Made by a program: the position numbers and the translations under genes. Positions 10,872 through 21,429 of a DNA stretch of 64,000 bases are shown here, one piece after another. Below the pieces are notes generated by a model. The model did no database searches, had not been told where the DNA came from, and saw nothing but the letters and a program-made list of their open reading frames with translations. The stretch is taken from the NCBI RefSeq assembly GCF_017591435.1, contig NC_059286.1, forward strand, positions 3,192,682-3,256,681. Direction: 5' to 3'. The stretch comes from Portunus trituberculatus (Eukaryota > Arthropoda > Malacostraca > Decapoda > Portunidae). Every line of letters begins with the position of its first letter. The first letter of the stretch is position 1.

Positions 10872-11625
10872 CTGGTCACTATAGTCTGAGGCTTAATTTA
10901 TGGCTGTGGTGGGGCGAGGGTAGCTCTACAGTGCTGCCACGTTTCCCAAAATGCGATGTGAAATGGAAGTTATTGGTGTACAAGACATCACAAATACCAT
11001 CAATTCAGATGTATAAAATTTTGACATGTATATAGATGGCTGAATCAACAGTAACCATCATATGCATAAAAAAAACTATATAGTACCATACCAACATGGC
11101 ATACATATTCAACAGTGTTGCTGATATCAACTGTAGTAACTTATAATGGTACTTAGCGTATGTTTAGGGTGTGTAATAATATCAGCATTACAGATATAAG
11201 ATAATGAGCATGGAAAAAAGAAATAATCTATTATCCAAAGTAAAAAACAAAAAAAAAAATAGAAGTCTTGTGAGTGGCAGCAATACTGATGAACCCAGCC
11301 TGGCCTGGGTTCCCAGGCCGAATAGCCTCACCTTGTAGTACCAGATGTTGCTATAATTATAAGATAAAATGCTCACATTTACTGGCTTTTATAGTAATTT
11401 CAAGGGTGAGGCATAATCACATTCATATCATAAGCCAAGCTAATGTGTAGTTTCTATTTTAACAAAATAGTAGGTATATGCCAATACCTAAGTGAAAAAA
11501 AAAAAGCATTATTCACTTGCGAGCAGCAACTCTTCCACACCCAGCTGGTGGCCTTGACACATTGCTAGTGGCGACGTGACTGACCTCATGCCACTCACTT
11601 CCTTATTGTCCTTTGCACAGACAGT

Positions 11626-12883
11626 ATGGCAGCCCATTCAACCCATTCCTCACATTTACACAGCCAAGCTAAAGAAATGGTCTTCCATGTAAGGCAGTAT
11701 TTTCAAGAGGAGAAGGATAAGGGAGCTGTTCTCCATGGCCTGTCAAAGGTTGTGTCTCGCACTGCTGCAGCAGTAGAAAAAATTTCAAAAGCAGCAAGAG
11801 AAAATGAAGAAAATCAATGTCCCCAGTTTAACTCACCCAAGAAGAGGAAACGTGCAACACTGGTCTCTGATTTCTTTGATAACTTCAATGAAGGAGTCTT
11901 GCGAAGGACAGTACTCGGTTTTTACGAGAAAAAGGAAATTCCCACCCTGGACAAGATTTATGCAGCTGTTAAATTCGATCTCTCGTATCGTGGCAGCCGT
12001 GAAATATTAAGAACAGTACTGAAGAGAATCGGGTTTCGATATGGAAAGGTTGATGGATGAAGATTCTTAATGGAAAAAGATGATATTACACATGCAAGGT
12101 TGATTTTTCTTGCACGAAATGAAGAAACACAGAAGTTCAGGGAAAAGCATCGTCTACTTGGATGAAACCTGGATTAACCAAAATTACTCAATGTCCAAAG
12201 AGAAGGCCACAGGAATGAGGGTGCCCATGGGGAAGGGTTCCCACTTGATTTTGCTGCACACAGGAACGAGAGATGGATTTGTCCCTGGAGCAACCCTCGT
12301 TTTCCAAGCAAAGAATATCGATTACCATGAGCAAATGAATGCGGACACCTTTGAGAAGTGGTTCAAGTCCCAACTACTGCCCAACATTCCACCATCTTCA
12401 GTCATAGTGATGGATAATGCATCCTATCACTCAAGGAAAGTGGATAAGCCACCAACTACTGCAAACAAGAAAGCAGAGATGCAAGAATGGCTGGAGAAGA
12501 AGGGTGTTGCAGTGCCAGACGGTCTACTTAAGACTCAACTCCTGCATCTTGTCACTCGCCACACTGCAGCCACTGACACACACTATGTCATTGATAAGAC
12601 TGCCTCAGAACATGGCTTATCCCCATACCACTGCAACTATAACCCAATAGAACTGATTTGGGCACAGGTTAAAGGGTATGTGGCAAAGAGAAACACCTTT
12701 AAGATTGCAGACCTGAAGCCACTCGTCCAGGACAGTCTCAACAGCATCATGGCAGACAACTGGAAAAATGCTGTGAGACACGCTGAGGGATTACAAGTGA
12801 ATGAAGAACAGAGAGATATGGTGATTGACCATTATCTCAACTCGTTCACAATCACTCTCTCATCTGATGAAGAGTCGTCATAA
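11626..12883 (+). pseudogene. DDE transposase, DD(78)E spacing
   Basis: The transposase opens at the ATG at 11626. An N-terminal DNA-binding region contains a helix-turn-helix-like stretch (IYAAVKFDLSYRGSREILRTVL, read as two helices). A TGA at 12058 and a frame change near 12110 then break it. The catalytic part reads IVYLDETWINQNY (first Asp, about 12160), VIVMDNASYHS (second Asp, 12409) and YNPIELIWAQVKGYVAKRN (Glu, about 12649). Counting gives 78 residues between the second Asp and the Glu, far more than the 34-41 usual in mariner/Tc1. All three acidic residues remain. The C-terminus is acidic and ends at TAA 12883. Confidence 0.85.
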
Positions 12884-12985
12884 CTCTTCTATGATATACA
12901 GAGGAATAGGCCTACTGGGGACACCTATTTAAAAAAAAATGCACCAAGATAAATACCTCATGGGTAGTGTGGAAAATTTGTCAAA

Positions 12986-12989
<4 letters not shown>

Positions 12990-13051
<62 letters not shown>
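12990..13051. repeat. (TA)n microsatellite left of the Tigger-like element
   Basis: A tract of about 60 bp of pure TA bordering the TA-flanked insertion at 13054. Confidence 0.98.
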
Positions 13052-13053
<2 letters not shown>

Positions 13054-14040
13054 CAGGCAACCCCCGTTTAACGAAGGGGTTACGTTCCTAAAAAACACTT
13101 CGTTAAGCGAAACTTCGTTAAGCGAACCGATTATAACAAGTTTAACCCCTGATTTGAACTTCCATTGAGAGTAAGCAAAGCGAGAGTGCATCATAGTACA
13201 GTAAAAGGTTTAATGAAAGTAAAAATTATGAAGTTAAACATTTAGGAAGTTTAATTTGTCATTATAATGTACACTAATGTATGTATGTACGTAACTTTAT
13301 AATGTTGATGATCTTAACCTTACGAAGGGAGGAAGAGTGAAACGGGAAAGACACTAACCAGCAAACTGTGGAATGTAAACAAAGTGCGCATCATTGTACT
13401 GCATACAAAACTTATGTACCACATTTCCACAAGGCTTTCCATTTTATCCATTGTAGAGTCACGAGTTCAGGTGGTTCTTTTAGCTTGCAAGGAAGATACG
13501 GTCTAACCAGCCTTCTTAATAGAGTCTGCTGACTTGAAAATAGAGACAGTATAATATGGAGTCAAGATAGTGGCCAGCACTGCTATAGTTTTCTGGCCTC
13601 TCTCGTGTGTGAATAACATCTAGCTTCATTTGGAGAGTAAGAGACTTCCTGGTCTTCTTACGAACACTAGGCCAATTGCAGGACATTTTGGTGGTAAGTT
13701 GAGCTAGGGAAGACAAGCTGCTGCTAAGGCTGTTATGTTTTGACTGGGGAGTGAGTGTTGCGCCTGTTGTCCACGAGAGGCTTGATCTTGATCTTGATCT
13801 TTATTCTATAGGTGTCCCAGGATTTTTCCTGAGGCAGGCCTTAGTACCATCAGCTCCTGGTGTATTCAAAAGCCTGTCAACTTGCGTGATATGGTGGGGC
13901 TTTCAAATTTGGAAAAACTTACCTGGATAAAACTTCGTTAAAGCGAGTTTAGTGTTCGTTAAACGAGCAGATGGTAGTAAATGAAACCTTCGCTGTAGCG
14001 AAATTTCGTTGTGTGAACCTTCGTTAAACGGGGTTGCCTG
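13054..14040 (-). mobile_element. Tigger/pogo-like element, family A, copy 1
   Basis: Ends CAGGCAACCCCCGTTTAACG and its inverse (14020-14040), each flanked by TA, like Tigger elements. A minus-strand remnant at 13516-13716 contains KKTRKSLTLQMKLDVIHTRE, the start of a CENP-B/pogo DNA-binding domain. About 990 bp, so internally deleted. Two other copies of the family lie at 16723 and 30282. Confidence 0.85.

Positions 14041-14114
<74 letters not shown>
14041..14114. repeat. (TA)n microsatellite right of the Tigger-like element
   Basis: About 70 bp of TA repeats with one early TATG. It is followed by a short spacer and a GA-rich tract at 14155-14188. Confidence 0.97.
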
Positions 14115-14117
<3 letters not shown>

Positions 14118-14153
14118 AATTATAAATGACTTACTAAAGAATCAAAGGTAAGC

Positions 14154-14188
<35 letters not shown>

Positions 14189-14263
14189 AGTAGTGAAAAC
14201 GTGGCAACACTGTATAGAGACCCTCGCCCCCCACGACCGTAAATTAAGGCTGGTCAGACTATA

Positions 14264-14450
14264 CTCTCAACGCGAGACGGAGCAGAATATTGCTGACCAA
14301 TTCTTCTGGCTAGGAATGGGTACTGACATCAGAGTACACTGCCGTTCTTGCAACAAGTGGCAGCGCTTTTCTCGAAAGGGACGAGTAAAACTGGCCCCCC
14401 CTGCAGCCTCTGCCCATCGTTACCAAACCCTTTGCGCAGGATGGTGGCAA
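14264..14450 (+). pseudogene. Gmr1-like integrase zinc finger, continuation
   Basis: Frame reads SQRETEQNIADQFFWLGM then VHCRSCNKWQRF. The CxxC supplies the second half of the integrase HHCC finger begun before 10880. After about 14400 the similarity fades into filler sequence. Confidence 0.8.
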
Positions 14451-14511
14451 GGAGGTGGTGTCAGGGCAGGTGAAAGACAGGCACCCACACGGACAAGCTC
14501 ATCCACCTACT

Positions 14512-14812
14512 AACGAGATAATCTTCCACCTGCCACCCACTGCTACTACCACTGCTACTGATGCTGCTACTACTATTGTATCTTTCAGGAGGAACGAGAG
14601 ACAAGCTGGTACTGTGACTACTACTACTACTCCTACCACCACTGCTACTACTCCTACGACTACTGCTGCTCCGACTACAACTACTACTATAAATGCTACT
14701 GATACCACTACTACTACTTCTGCTCCTACTACTCCTGCTGCTACTAATACTGCCAATACTATTACCTATTACCACTACCACTATTTCTACTACTACCTCT
14801 AAACCTACAAAT
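14512..14812. repeat. ACT-rich low-complexity filler
   Basis: Degenerate (ACT)n/(CTA)n-rich tract occupying the place where the integrase core and RT should be. It includes a short unique insert at 14575-14620. The Thr-, Leu- or Ser-rich open frames here are low-complexity artefacts. Confidence 0.85.
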
Positions 14813-14814
14813 AC

Positions 14815-15003
14815 TTCTACCTTCGCTGTAAGGAATTCATCTTGGAGGTTAACCACAAGCCTCTGTTATACCTGTCTACCTTCAAAGGCAAGAATGATAG
14901 ACTGCTTCGCTGGGCCTTGTCTCTTCAGGCTTACAAATTCAGAGTCGTTCATGTAGCCGGAAAAGATAATCTAGGCGCTGACTTGCTAAGTAGATCCTGT
15001 TGA
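14815..15003 (+). pseudogene. Gmr1-like RNase H C-terminal end
   Basis: Reads KEFILEVNHKPLLYL, GKNDRLLRWALSLQAY and FRVVHVAGKDNLGADLLSRS followed by a TGA. This is the classical end of a Gypsy RNase H. The stop is followed within 50 bp by a G-rich tract and the 3' LTR, so nothing followed RNase H in this element. Confidence 0.85.
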
Positions 15004-15055
15004 TCCTACTAATAATGTGTAATCTACTTCCAACAGATTCTTGTTTGGGGGGATG

Positions 15056-15695
15056 TGTAAGGGAGATACGCCATGCCTGCTCTTCCTCCCTTCCTAACTA
15101 CCTTCTAGACGCTTCTATATGCCCAGCCGCCTTCATTATACCCCCCAGGCAGGCCCTTTTTAAGTTTTGGATCTTCGCCACTACGAGGCTTCGATACCAC
15201 GAGGCTTTGCTACTGGCCCTGATTCCTCCCACCATGAGGCTTCGGTACCATGAGGTTTTGCTGCTGGCCCTTTCCGAGTCTACGATGTGAGGCTGGTTTT
15301 GAGGCCAGGACAGACACCAGTCCACCGCCTCCTGATACACACCTTGTCTCTCTTCGAGCTGGTTCCTCGTCTCACAGGAAAAGCAACCAGCCTGGGCTCC
15401 TGCTGCTTCTCTCCATATCTGCACCTGCCACCGCTGTCGTCTCCCTACTGCACCCCAGCTTCTGGACTTCACCTCCTGGCTTGTTGCTGAGTGGACTTTC
15501 ACTGGTGCGCCTTACCACAGTGACTCAGCACGCCATCCTTGCACACGACAGCTGTGGTTCAGTTATTGGTTATTGTTTGTGTTGATACACTCATTCTGTT
15601 TCGTCTTGTTTTCCTTTCCTAAGGGCTAGACTAACTTATCCTGGCTTAACATCATTTATATTTTGAGGGCGAGAGATCGTGGCCTCCCGTTTCCC
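15056..15695 (+). repeat. 3' LTR of the Gmr1-like element
   Basis: Begins TGTAAGGGAG after a ggggggatg tract. Its last 185 bp match the remnant at 8317-8507. Inside are two imperfect copies of a unit of about 50 bp with tACGAGGCTTCGATACCA and GGCTTTGCTACTGGCCC (15175-15275). The final TTACA seen in the left LTR is missing, so the right boundary is damaged. Confidence 0.82.
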
Positions 15696-15699
15696 ATGT

Positions 15700-15890
15700 A
15701 GGCATATGAAGTTAGAGCAGTGGCAACTAGTGCTTTGTTCAAGAGTATTCAGAGTATTCCCGCAATTCTTCAGGCAAAAACCTGGAAGAGTATGTCCATT
15801 TTTGCTTCATTTTATCTTAACGATATTATTCATCGATATTTGGATACCTTTTCTCAGCCCTGTTGTGTCGGTTCTCAGTGTAATTCAATA
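15700..15890 (+). pseudogene. DIRS-like tyrosine recombinase, C-terminal fragment
   Basis: Frame beginning at about 15702 reads AYEVRAVATSALF, then ILQAKTWKSMSIFASFYLND. This resembles the C-terminal half of the tyrosine recombinases of DIRS/Ngaro-type retroelements. HxxR appears as YxxR (His lost) and the presumed nucleophile Tyr is in FASFYL. The N-terminal part was presumably displaced by the LTR element to the left. Only about 60 residues remain, so the group is probable rather than certain. Confidence 0.65.
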
Positions 15891-16204
15891 ATTTTTCTTT
15901 TGGGTTCCTTATATATACTGTTCTATGCATTGTCCTCTGTGAGGTATCTGGAACACTGGATCTTTCTCGTGGGGAGATTTGTGATGCTCCTCTCTTTCCT
16001 CTTGTTTTGCCCCTCTGTCATGGGATACAAGTGTTGCACCCACCTCAGGACATGGCCTCTGCTTTGTAAGTTTTCAGTATATAATGGTGTGTGTCTTGGG
16101 GAGTGAAAGTTGTTTTTAGGGATGAGGTCATCCTTCCTCCTATACTTGAGATTCAGTTCTTAAGCAATAATTAATAATTATGGGTAATAGTATTTGCAAT
16201 AACA

Positions 16205-16545
16205 AATAGGATTTTTTAATGTAAAATCCATTTTCATCTACATACTTACCCATAATATTAATTAAAACTGAGTTTCCCTTCCTCCCTCCCCTCTATGACC
16301 TTTTAGGCTAGAGGTGAATAAGGGAATCAGCCTGCTGGATGGTACCTGGGAGTAGAAACAGTCTGGGTGTCTTCTCAAAGAAAACAAGAAAGGGCACCTA
16401 AAGTATTTCTTTCATTTCTATTTCTTGAGCTGTTAGATATGGTGTAAGTTTGCTGTGAGAATGGGGGGGTTTAAACAATAATTAAAAATTATGGGTAAGG
16501 ATGTATATAAAAATGGATTTTACATTAAAAATCTTATGTTTCTAA
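16205..16545. repeat. Inverted repeat of about 60 bp, probable DIRS terminal structure
   Basis: 16214-16275 (aatgtaaaatccattttcat onward, then acttacccataat) is the reverse complement of 16470-16535 with few mismatches. A further copy of the attatgggtaa block lies at 16175. DIRS elements carry inverted termini plus internal complementary regions, and this sits directly downstream of the recombinase fragment. Assignment is inference. Confidence 0.6.
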
Positions 16546-16633
16546 GATTTATAAATATACTTGATCCCTTCATTTGTATACATACATTCCAATTCAAAAC
16601 CCTTCTCCAGTCACATGCCAAAACATCTTATCC

Positions 16634-16722
16634 CTTTAGGGAGGCAGTGGCCGAGAGCATGGACAGGGTGGTGGCATGGGATCATGTAGATGTCCATGCT
16701 TAAGTTTGAATCCCACCAAGTA
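16634..16722 (+). mobile_element. tRNA-derived SINE, 5' part
   Basis: Contains a box-A-like GGCAGTGGCCGAGAGCATGG and a box-B-like AGTTTGAATCCC, as in Leu/Ser-type tRNA heads. It stops at a TA where the Tigger-like element is inserted and continues at 18835. Confidence 0.6.
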
Positions 16723-17212
16723 CAGGCAACCCCAACCTCCGCTTAACGAATGGGTTACGTTCCTAAAAAAAACGTTCGTTGTGCAAATTTTCGTTAAGCG
16801 AACCAATTATAACGAGTTTGACCCGACTTGAACTTCCATTGAGAGTAAACAAAGCGAGAGTGCATCATAGTACAGTAATGAAAGTAAAAATTATGAAGTT
16901 AAACATTTTAGCAGTTTAATTTAAGACTACTATGCGTTTCAGGGCTCGGGTAACACTGTTTTTCGCAAATAACTCCTAAACAAAACAGTTGGATTAGTAT
17001 GGCATCTTGGCACAGTTTGTTTCACACCTAGACCTAATTTCTGACAATATAGGGCAGTGTTAAATGTTAAAGATTTAAGCGTTTATTCTTGGTAAAAAAG
17101 ACGAAGCCTGGCAGAGGCGACTACACATCAGGACAAGGGAAGCATGACGTAGCTGTGATGTCTACCCCACCAACCAATGCTGTATTCCTCCCTCCCTCCC
17201 AACGTCTTCACT

Positions 17213-17213
<1 letters not shown>

Positions 17214-17263
<50 letters not shown>
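17214..17263. repeat. (CT)n in left fold-back arm
   Basis: Pure CT tract, complementary to the GA tract at 17700-17788. Confidence 0.98.
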
Positions 17264-17267
<4 letters not shown>

Positions 17268-17697
17268 GCAATAAACATGTAAAATAATCACACCATGGAT
17301 GTCATAGATGGCAAGTAATGTGGTAGCAATTCATGATAACTATCCTTTGTTATTGTAAAGAATATGCCTTACAATCCACTTACCTATTCAAATTAACAAA
17401 CAGCTGACCGAGAGCTGTCATTCATATAAATTTTAACAAGCCTCAGCATACATGCAGTCCTGCAACTATTTCGACAACAGTGCATGTTTGCCATTCCTCT
17501 CGCTGCTGAAGTCTTTGTGACATGTCAATGGTTCACATGTCTGTGGTCATGTCTTCAACTCCCAAGGAGCTGGTTCATTTTTTATTTGAATCAGTGTGAT
17601 TCAAACTATGCTTTATGAGACATGCATATATTTTAGCCTTTTCTGCACCTATATAAAAGCATCATGTTCATGTCTTTATTTTTACATGTTTATTGCG

Positions 17698-17699
<2 letters not shown>

Positions 17700-17788
<89 letters not shown>
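17700..17788. repeat. (GA)n in right fold-back arm
   Basis: Pure GA tract of about 88 bp. It is longer than its CT partner (about 50 bp), so the two arms have drifted in repeat number. Confidence 0.98.
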
Positions 17789-17791
<3 letters not shown>

Positions 17792-18834
17792 AGTGAAGAG
17801 GGTGGGAGGGAGGGAGGAATACAGCATTGGAGGTGGTTCGTTGGTGTGGTAGACGTCACAGCTACGTCATGCTTCTTGTCCTGATGTGTAGTCACCTCTG
17901 CCACACTTTGCTTTTATTACCAATAGTAAATGCTTAGATCTTTGACATTTAACAATGCCCTATGTTGTCAGAAATTAGGTCGTGGTGTGAAACAAACTGT
18001 GCCAAGATGCCATACTAATCGAACTGTTTGTTTAGGAGATATTTGCAAAAAATAGTGTTACCCAGGCCCTGAAATGCATAGTAAGTCATTATAATGTACA
18101 CTAATGCATGTATGTAAGTAACTTTATAATGCTGATGATCTTAAATTTATAGAGGGAGGGAGAGGGGAGCGGGAAAAAACGGTATCTGACAACCTGTGGA
18201 ATGTAAACAAATGGCACATCATTGTACCGCATACAAAACTTATGTACCACATTTCCACAAGGTTTTCCATTTTATCCATTGCAAAATTACGAGTTCAGGT
18301 GGTTTTTTTTACCTTGCAAGGAAGATACGGTCTCATCAGGCTTCTTAATAGAGTCTGCTGACTTGAAAATAGTAGAGACAGTAGATGGTGTCAAGCCATG
18401 GTGGCGAGCAATGCTATTAGTTTTCTCGCCTCTCTTGTGTCTGTGAATAATATCCAGCTTCAATTCGAGAGTAAGAGGCTTTCCAGTCTTCTTAGCAATG
18501 CTAGTCAACATTGCAAGGCTGGTTGTAGGACGTTTTGGTGGCATATTGAGTGTGAGATGATGAGCTGATGCTGGACACTGTTTTTGTTTTCAACTAAGAG
18601 CAGGGAAGGGTAGGGGAGTGAGTGGTGCGCGTTTTGTCCATGTGGCGCTGGTGTATTCAAAAGCCTGTCTGCTTGTGTGATACAACAGGGCTTTCAAACT
18701 TGGAAAAAAATTACCTTGGTAAAATTTCTTTAAAGCAAGTTTGGTGTTCGTTATAGGAGCAGATGGTAGTAAAAGGAAACTTTCGTTGTAGCGAAATTTC
18801 GTTGTGTGAATGTTCGTTAAGCGGGGGTTGCCTG

Positions 18835-19065
18835 TACCACCTTGATACTTTGCCATTTGTCGAGTGGTTTAAAGTTACCTACCTGTCACCAAGATACCCA
18901 GGTTCTAAGTGATTACACCAAAGATAGGCTTGGATGGTGACATGGGCCTTAATATGGATACCATTATAAAAAAATTTGCACCACTATTGGGTGAACAGCG
19001 CCTCCTATATTCTTCAAGTTAACCTACAGGTGCTATCAGCCACAAAATAAAAAAATAAAGATACA
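18835..19065 (+). mobile_element. tRNA-derived SINE, 3' part
   Basis: Continues the SINE begun at 16634 (accttgatactttgccattt onward) and ends in an A-rich tail with aaataaaaaaataaag. Removing the Tigger copy leaves a continuous sequence with one TA at the junction. Confidence 0.55.
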
Positions 19066-19129
19066 AAAAACAGCGAGCTCAGGATAACTATAAAGCAATC
19101 CGTTTCCATCTGAGTAAGAATTCTTCTGT

Positions 19130-20064
19130 GACGCTTGATGCACTACATGATTTTTCTTCATGTCAACCATCAATATCGTACATTCAAAATCATGACTCAG
19201 ATAGAATATGAACAATCTCTTGTGCAGTATCTCAATAATTCACCAAAATTAATTTATAATCATATAAGGAAGAAAAAAGTTTGTTCACCTTCAATATTGG
19301 GCCCCATTTCAATCCTCCACTGTATTAAGACCATAAACCTCTCTGTTAATGACATCTAACAACTCCTTACCTTACACACTAACTAGTATGGGCCTTGATA
19401 ACATACATCCCCAACTTCCTTCACAAATGTCCTCATAATCTAGCCTATCCTCATTACCCATCTTTCACAAATCACTTTTAGGTAGGATTCTACCTCAGGC
19501 CTGGAAAGTCTTTAATCATTCCAATATTCAAAAAGAGGTACTGGACAAGATGCACTTAACTACCATCCTATCAGTCTTACCTCTGTATGTTGCAAACTCT
19601 TGAAAGATTAATCTCATGCCAATTCTATGAATATTTAGACACAAACTTTCTACTTTCTCCCAGTCAGTTTTGTTTCTGTAAAAAACTGATCAGAAGAGGA
19701 TCAACTACTCCTCACCTATAATGATATAACTGCTTGGCTCAATGATGGGTATGTCGCTGATCTTAACTCATTTGATTTCTAAAATGCCTTTTAATGTGGT
19801 AAACCACCAAATATTAATTCAAAAGTTATCCTTACTGGGAATTAGCTATCCTTTACTGGAATGGATTCCTCAATTTCTAACCAAAAGAACTATGAGTTTC
19901 AATCTTGGATAATCAAAGTCCTCAAATGGATGTCTTTAGTGGATTTCCCCAAGGGTCAGTGCTTGGCCCTCTACTTATATAAATTTTTTATTAATGACCC
20001 TAGAATCTACTAAATCATGGAACACAATTGTGGGATATCTTATGCTGATGCTCTTTGTTTCACA
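19130..20064 (+). pseudogene. CR1/L2-like LINE ORF2 fragment, 5' piece
   Basis: Decayed reverse transcriptase. IEYEQSLVQYLNNSPKLIYNHIRKKK (read in two parts, 19200-19275) precedes RT remnants GLDNIHPQL near 19392, IIPIFKKG near 19515 and ISLTSVCCKLLE near 19570, then DFPKGSVLGPLL near 19945. Many stops and frame changes. The same family is better preserved at 42830-46745. The fragment is split by a piggyBac-like remnant and resumes at about 21665. Confidence 0.75.
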
Positions 20065-20198
20065 TGATCACTGCATGGTGTGTTGAGTGAATGGGTCTCA
20101 CTGTAGCTTCAACTCACTTGATGGTGTTTTGGTGGAAGGTGGAAGGTAGTGTCTCGGTGCTTGTGCACACGTGGTGCCGTATGGGGAATGCATCGGGT

Positions 20199-21390
20199 AT
20201 ACTTAACCCTGGACCGTGAGAACATAAAAAATGGTGTGGAGTACAGTATATCCAAAACAGTGTTACCATATAAATATACCTTAGGAACATGGGAATGTAT
20301 AAACATACAGTGATTGAGTAAACCCCATGTTCATGACAGCATAACCCTCGGGTATCTGTTCACCAAAGATCTGATCAAGCTTTACCACCAAACCAACAGA
20401 AACATGACTACAGTGGCACTAGCAACCAATCTCCAGATCAACTGTGGCATGACCTACATTGCAACTCTGAAAGTTAACAAGGAGATACCTTTGGAAACAA
20501 AGGACACAACATATCGAAGGCCAGGTTCAAGTGCTTTCTTGTACACCAACAACATAACTTTACTCTTATACTGCAAAGACACATCAAGGACCAAGAAGTT
20601 GGTGCATCTCATGTCAACAATGCACACTCATCTAATTACCATGCCAAATAGGAAGCCTGAAATTATAACTTTTTTGAGACCAAAGGTGAGGTCCAATACA
20701 TTCAACCAGATGTGCTCCTACTATGCAGTTGGTCACAAGACAAAAAGATGTGTGTCTTCTATGGGATGATAAATGGCTGTGTTATCAACTCATGGATAAT
20801 TATTATAATTACAGTGAAAACCAGTGGAGACAGGTGGTTCTACAATGCTAGGCACAAATATATGCAGCAGTTGGCAGTGGCCCTTCTCAAACCATGGGCA
20901 GAAAAGAGATTGGTCAACAATCCAAGGATGTCAAGTGACCTCAAGAAGGTTATAAGTACTGTCTGTAACATCTCACTACTTGCCAGAGCTGCTCCACCAG
21001 GCTGTATAGTGATGACTGACAGCAGAGCTCCTATGATTCGCTGCTCACACTTTCCCAGGAACAAGGACAGGAAGACCCAACACAGGTGCACCGGCTGTAG
21101 GAACCCAGTGTGCCATTGCCACATCAACACATTATGTGTAGACTGTCAGCAGTAACCAGTACACAAATGTAAGTGACTGTAAAACCAGAATATATTTTGC
21201 TCAATTGTTGCAGCCAGACTTTCAAAACTTAAAAGTATTAATTCATTATCATATTTTTGTTCAGACAGCTATAAAGAAAAAATACATGCTCTCCCATACA
21301 GTGTGTGTTGCTACAAAGAGGCTGTGATTCCCATAGCTGAGGCTCCTACAACCTGGGTGTGTGTGGGTAATTGCTCAAGACTTCTGTTGT

Positions 21391-21429
<39 letters not shown>

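Larger units (their letters stand above)
10882..14261 (+). mobile_element. TA-flanked IS630/Tc1-mariner-type DNA transposon (DD82E/Sailor-like)
   Basis: Terminal inverted repeats of about 65 bp: the left begins TAGTCTGAGGCTTAATTTA, the right (read inward) TAGTCTGACCAGCCTTAAT. The target TA is duplicated at 10880-10881 and 14262-14263. Removing the element rejoins the host integrase reading (HY then SQRETEQNIADQF). It carries one transposase gene on the plus strand and a later Tigger-like insertion (13054-14040) with (TA)n on both sides. Family name is from transposase motif spacing and recollection of that group. Confidence 0.88.
8317..15695 (+). mobile_element. Gmr1-like Ty3/Gypsy retrotransposon, internally deleted and interrupted
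   Basis: Order along the plus strand: LTR remnant, leader, gag with SCAN-like domain, protease, integrase zinc finger, a TA-flanked DNA transposon (10882-14261), the rest of the zinc finger, an ACT-rich filler, the end of RNase H, a G-rich polypurine tract, and the 3' LTR. Integrase before RT/RNase H, with RNase H ending next to the 3' LTR, is the arrangement known for Gmr1-like Gypsy elements. Most of the integrase core and RT is absent. It is non-functional. Confidence 0.85.
16926..18083. mobile_element. Fold-back element with inverted arms of about 360-390 bp
   Basis: The left arm (16926-17287) and right arm (about 17690-18083) are reverse complements over nearly their whole length. They start with actactatgcgtttcagggc and end with gccctgaaatgcatagt. 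Each arm contains the complementary (CT)n or (GA)n tract, then complementary acatgtaaaa/atttttacatgt blocks. A non-repeated centre of about 400 bp separates them. It interrupts the Tigger copy at aatttaag/agtcattataatg, as judged from copy 3 at 30490. No coding potential beyond repeat artefacts. Confidence 0.85.
16723..18834 (-). mobile_element. Tigger/pogo-like element, family A, copy 2
   Basis: Ends CAGGCAACCCCAACC and GGGGGTTGCCTG, each next to TA. Minus-strand 18287-18544 encodes MPPKRPTTS through KPLTLELKLDIIHRHKRGEKT and HGLTPSTVSTIFK, a well-preserved CENP-B-type helix-turn-helix that serves for terminal-repeat binding in the family. No catalytic part remains. It is itself interrupted by the fold-back element at 16926-18083. 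Confidence 0.87.

Noticed and set aside
14455..14956. Thr-, Ser- or Leu-rich readings of 80-130 codons on both strands
   Set aside because: Low-complexity ACT-rich filler inside a dead retrotransposon; open in several frames at once.
17596..17904. Arg-Glu and Leu-Ser repeat readings
   Set aside because: Products of (GA)n/(CT)n tracts, as also at 27470, 36442, 42137 and 48364. No unique protein sequence.
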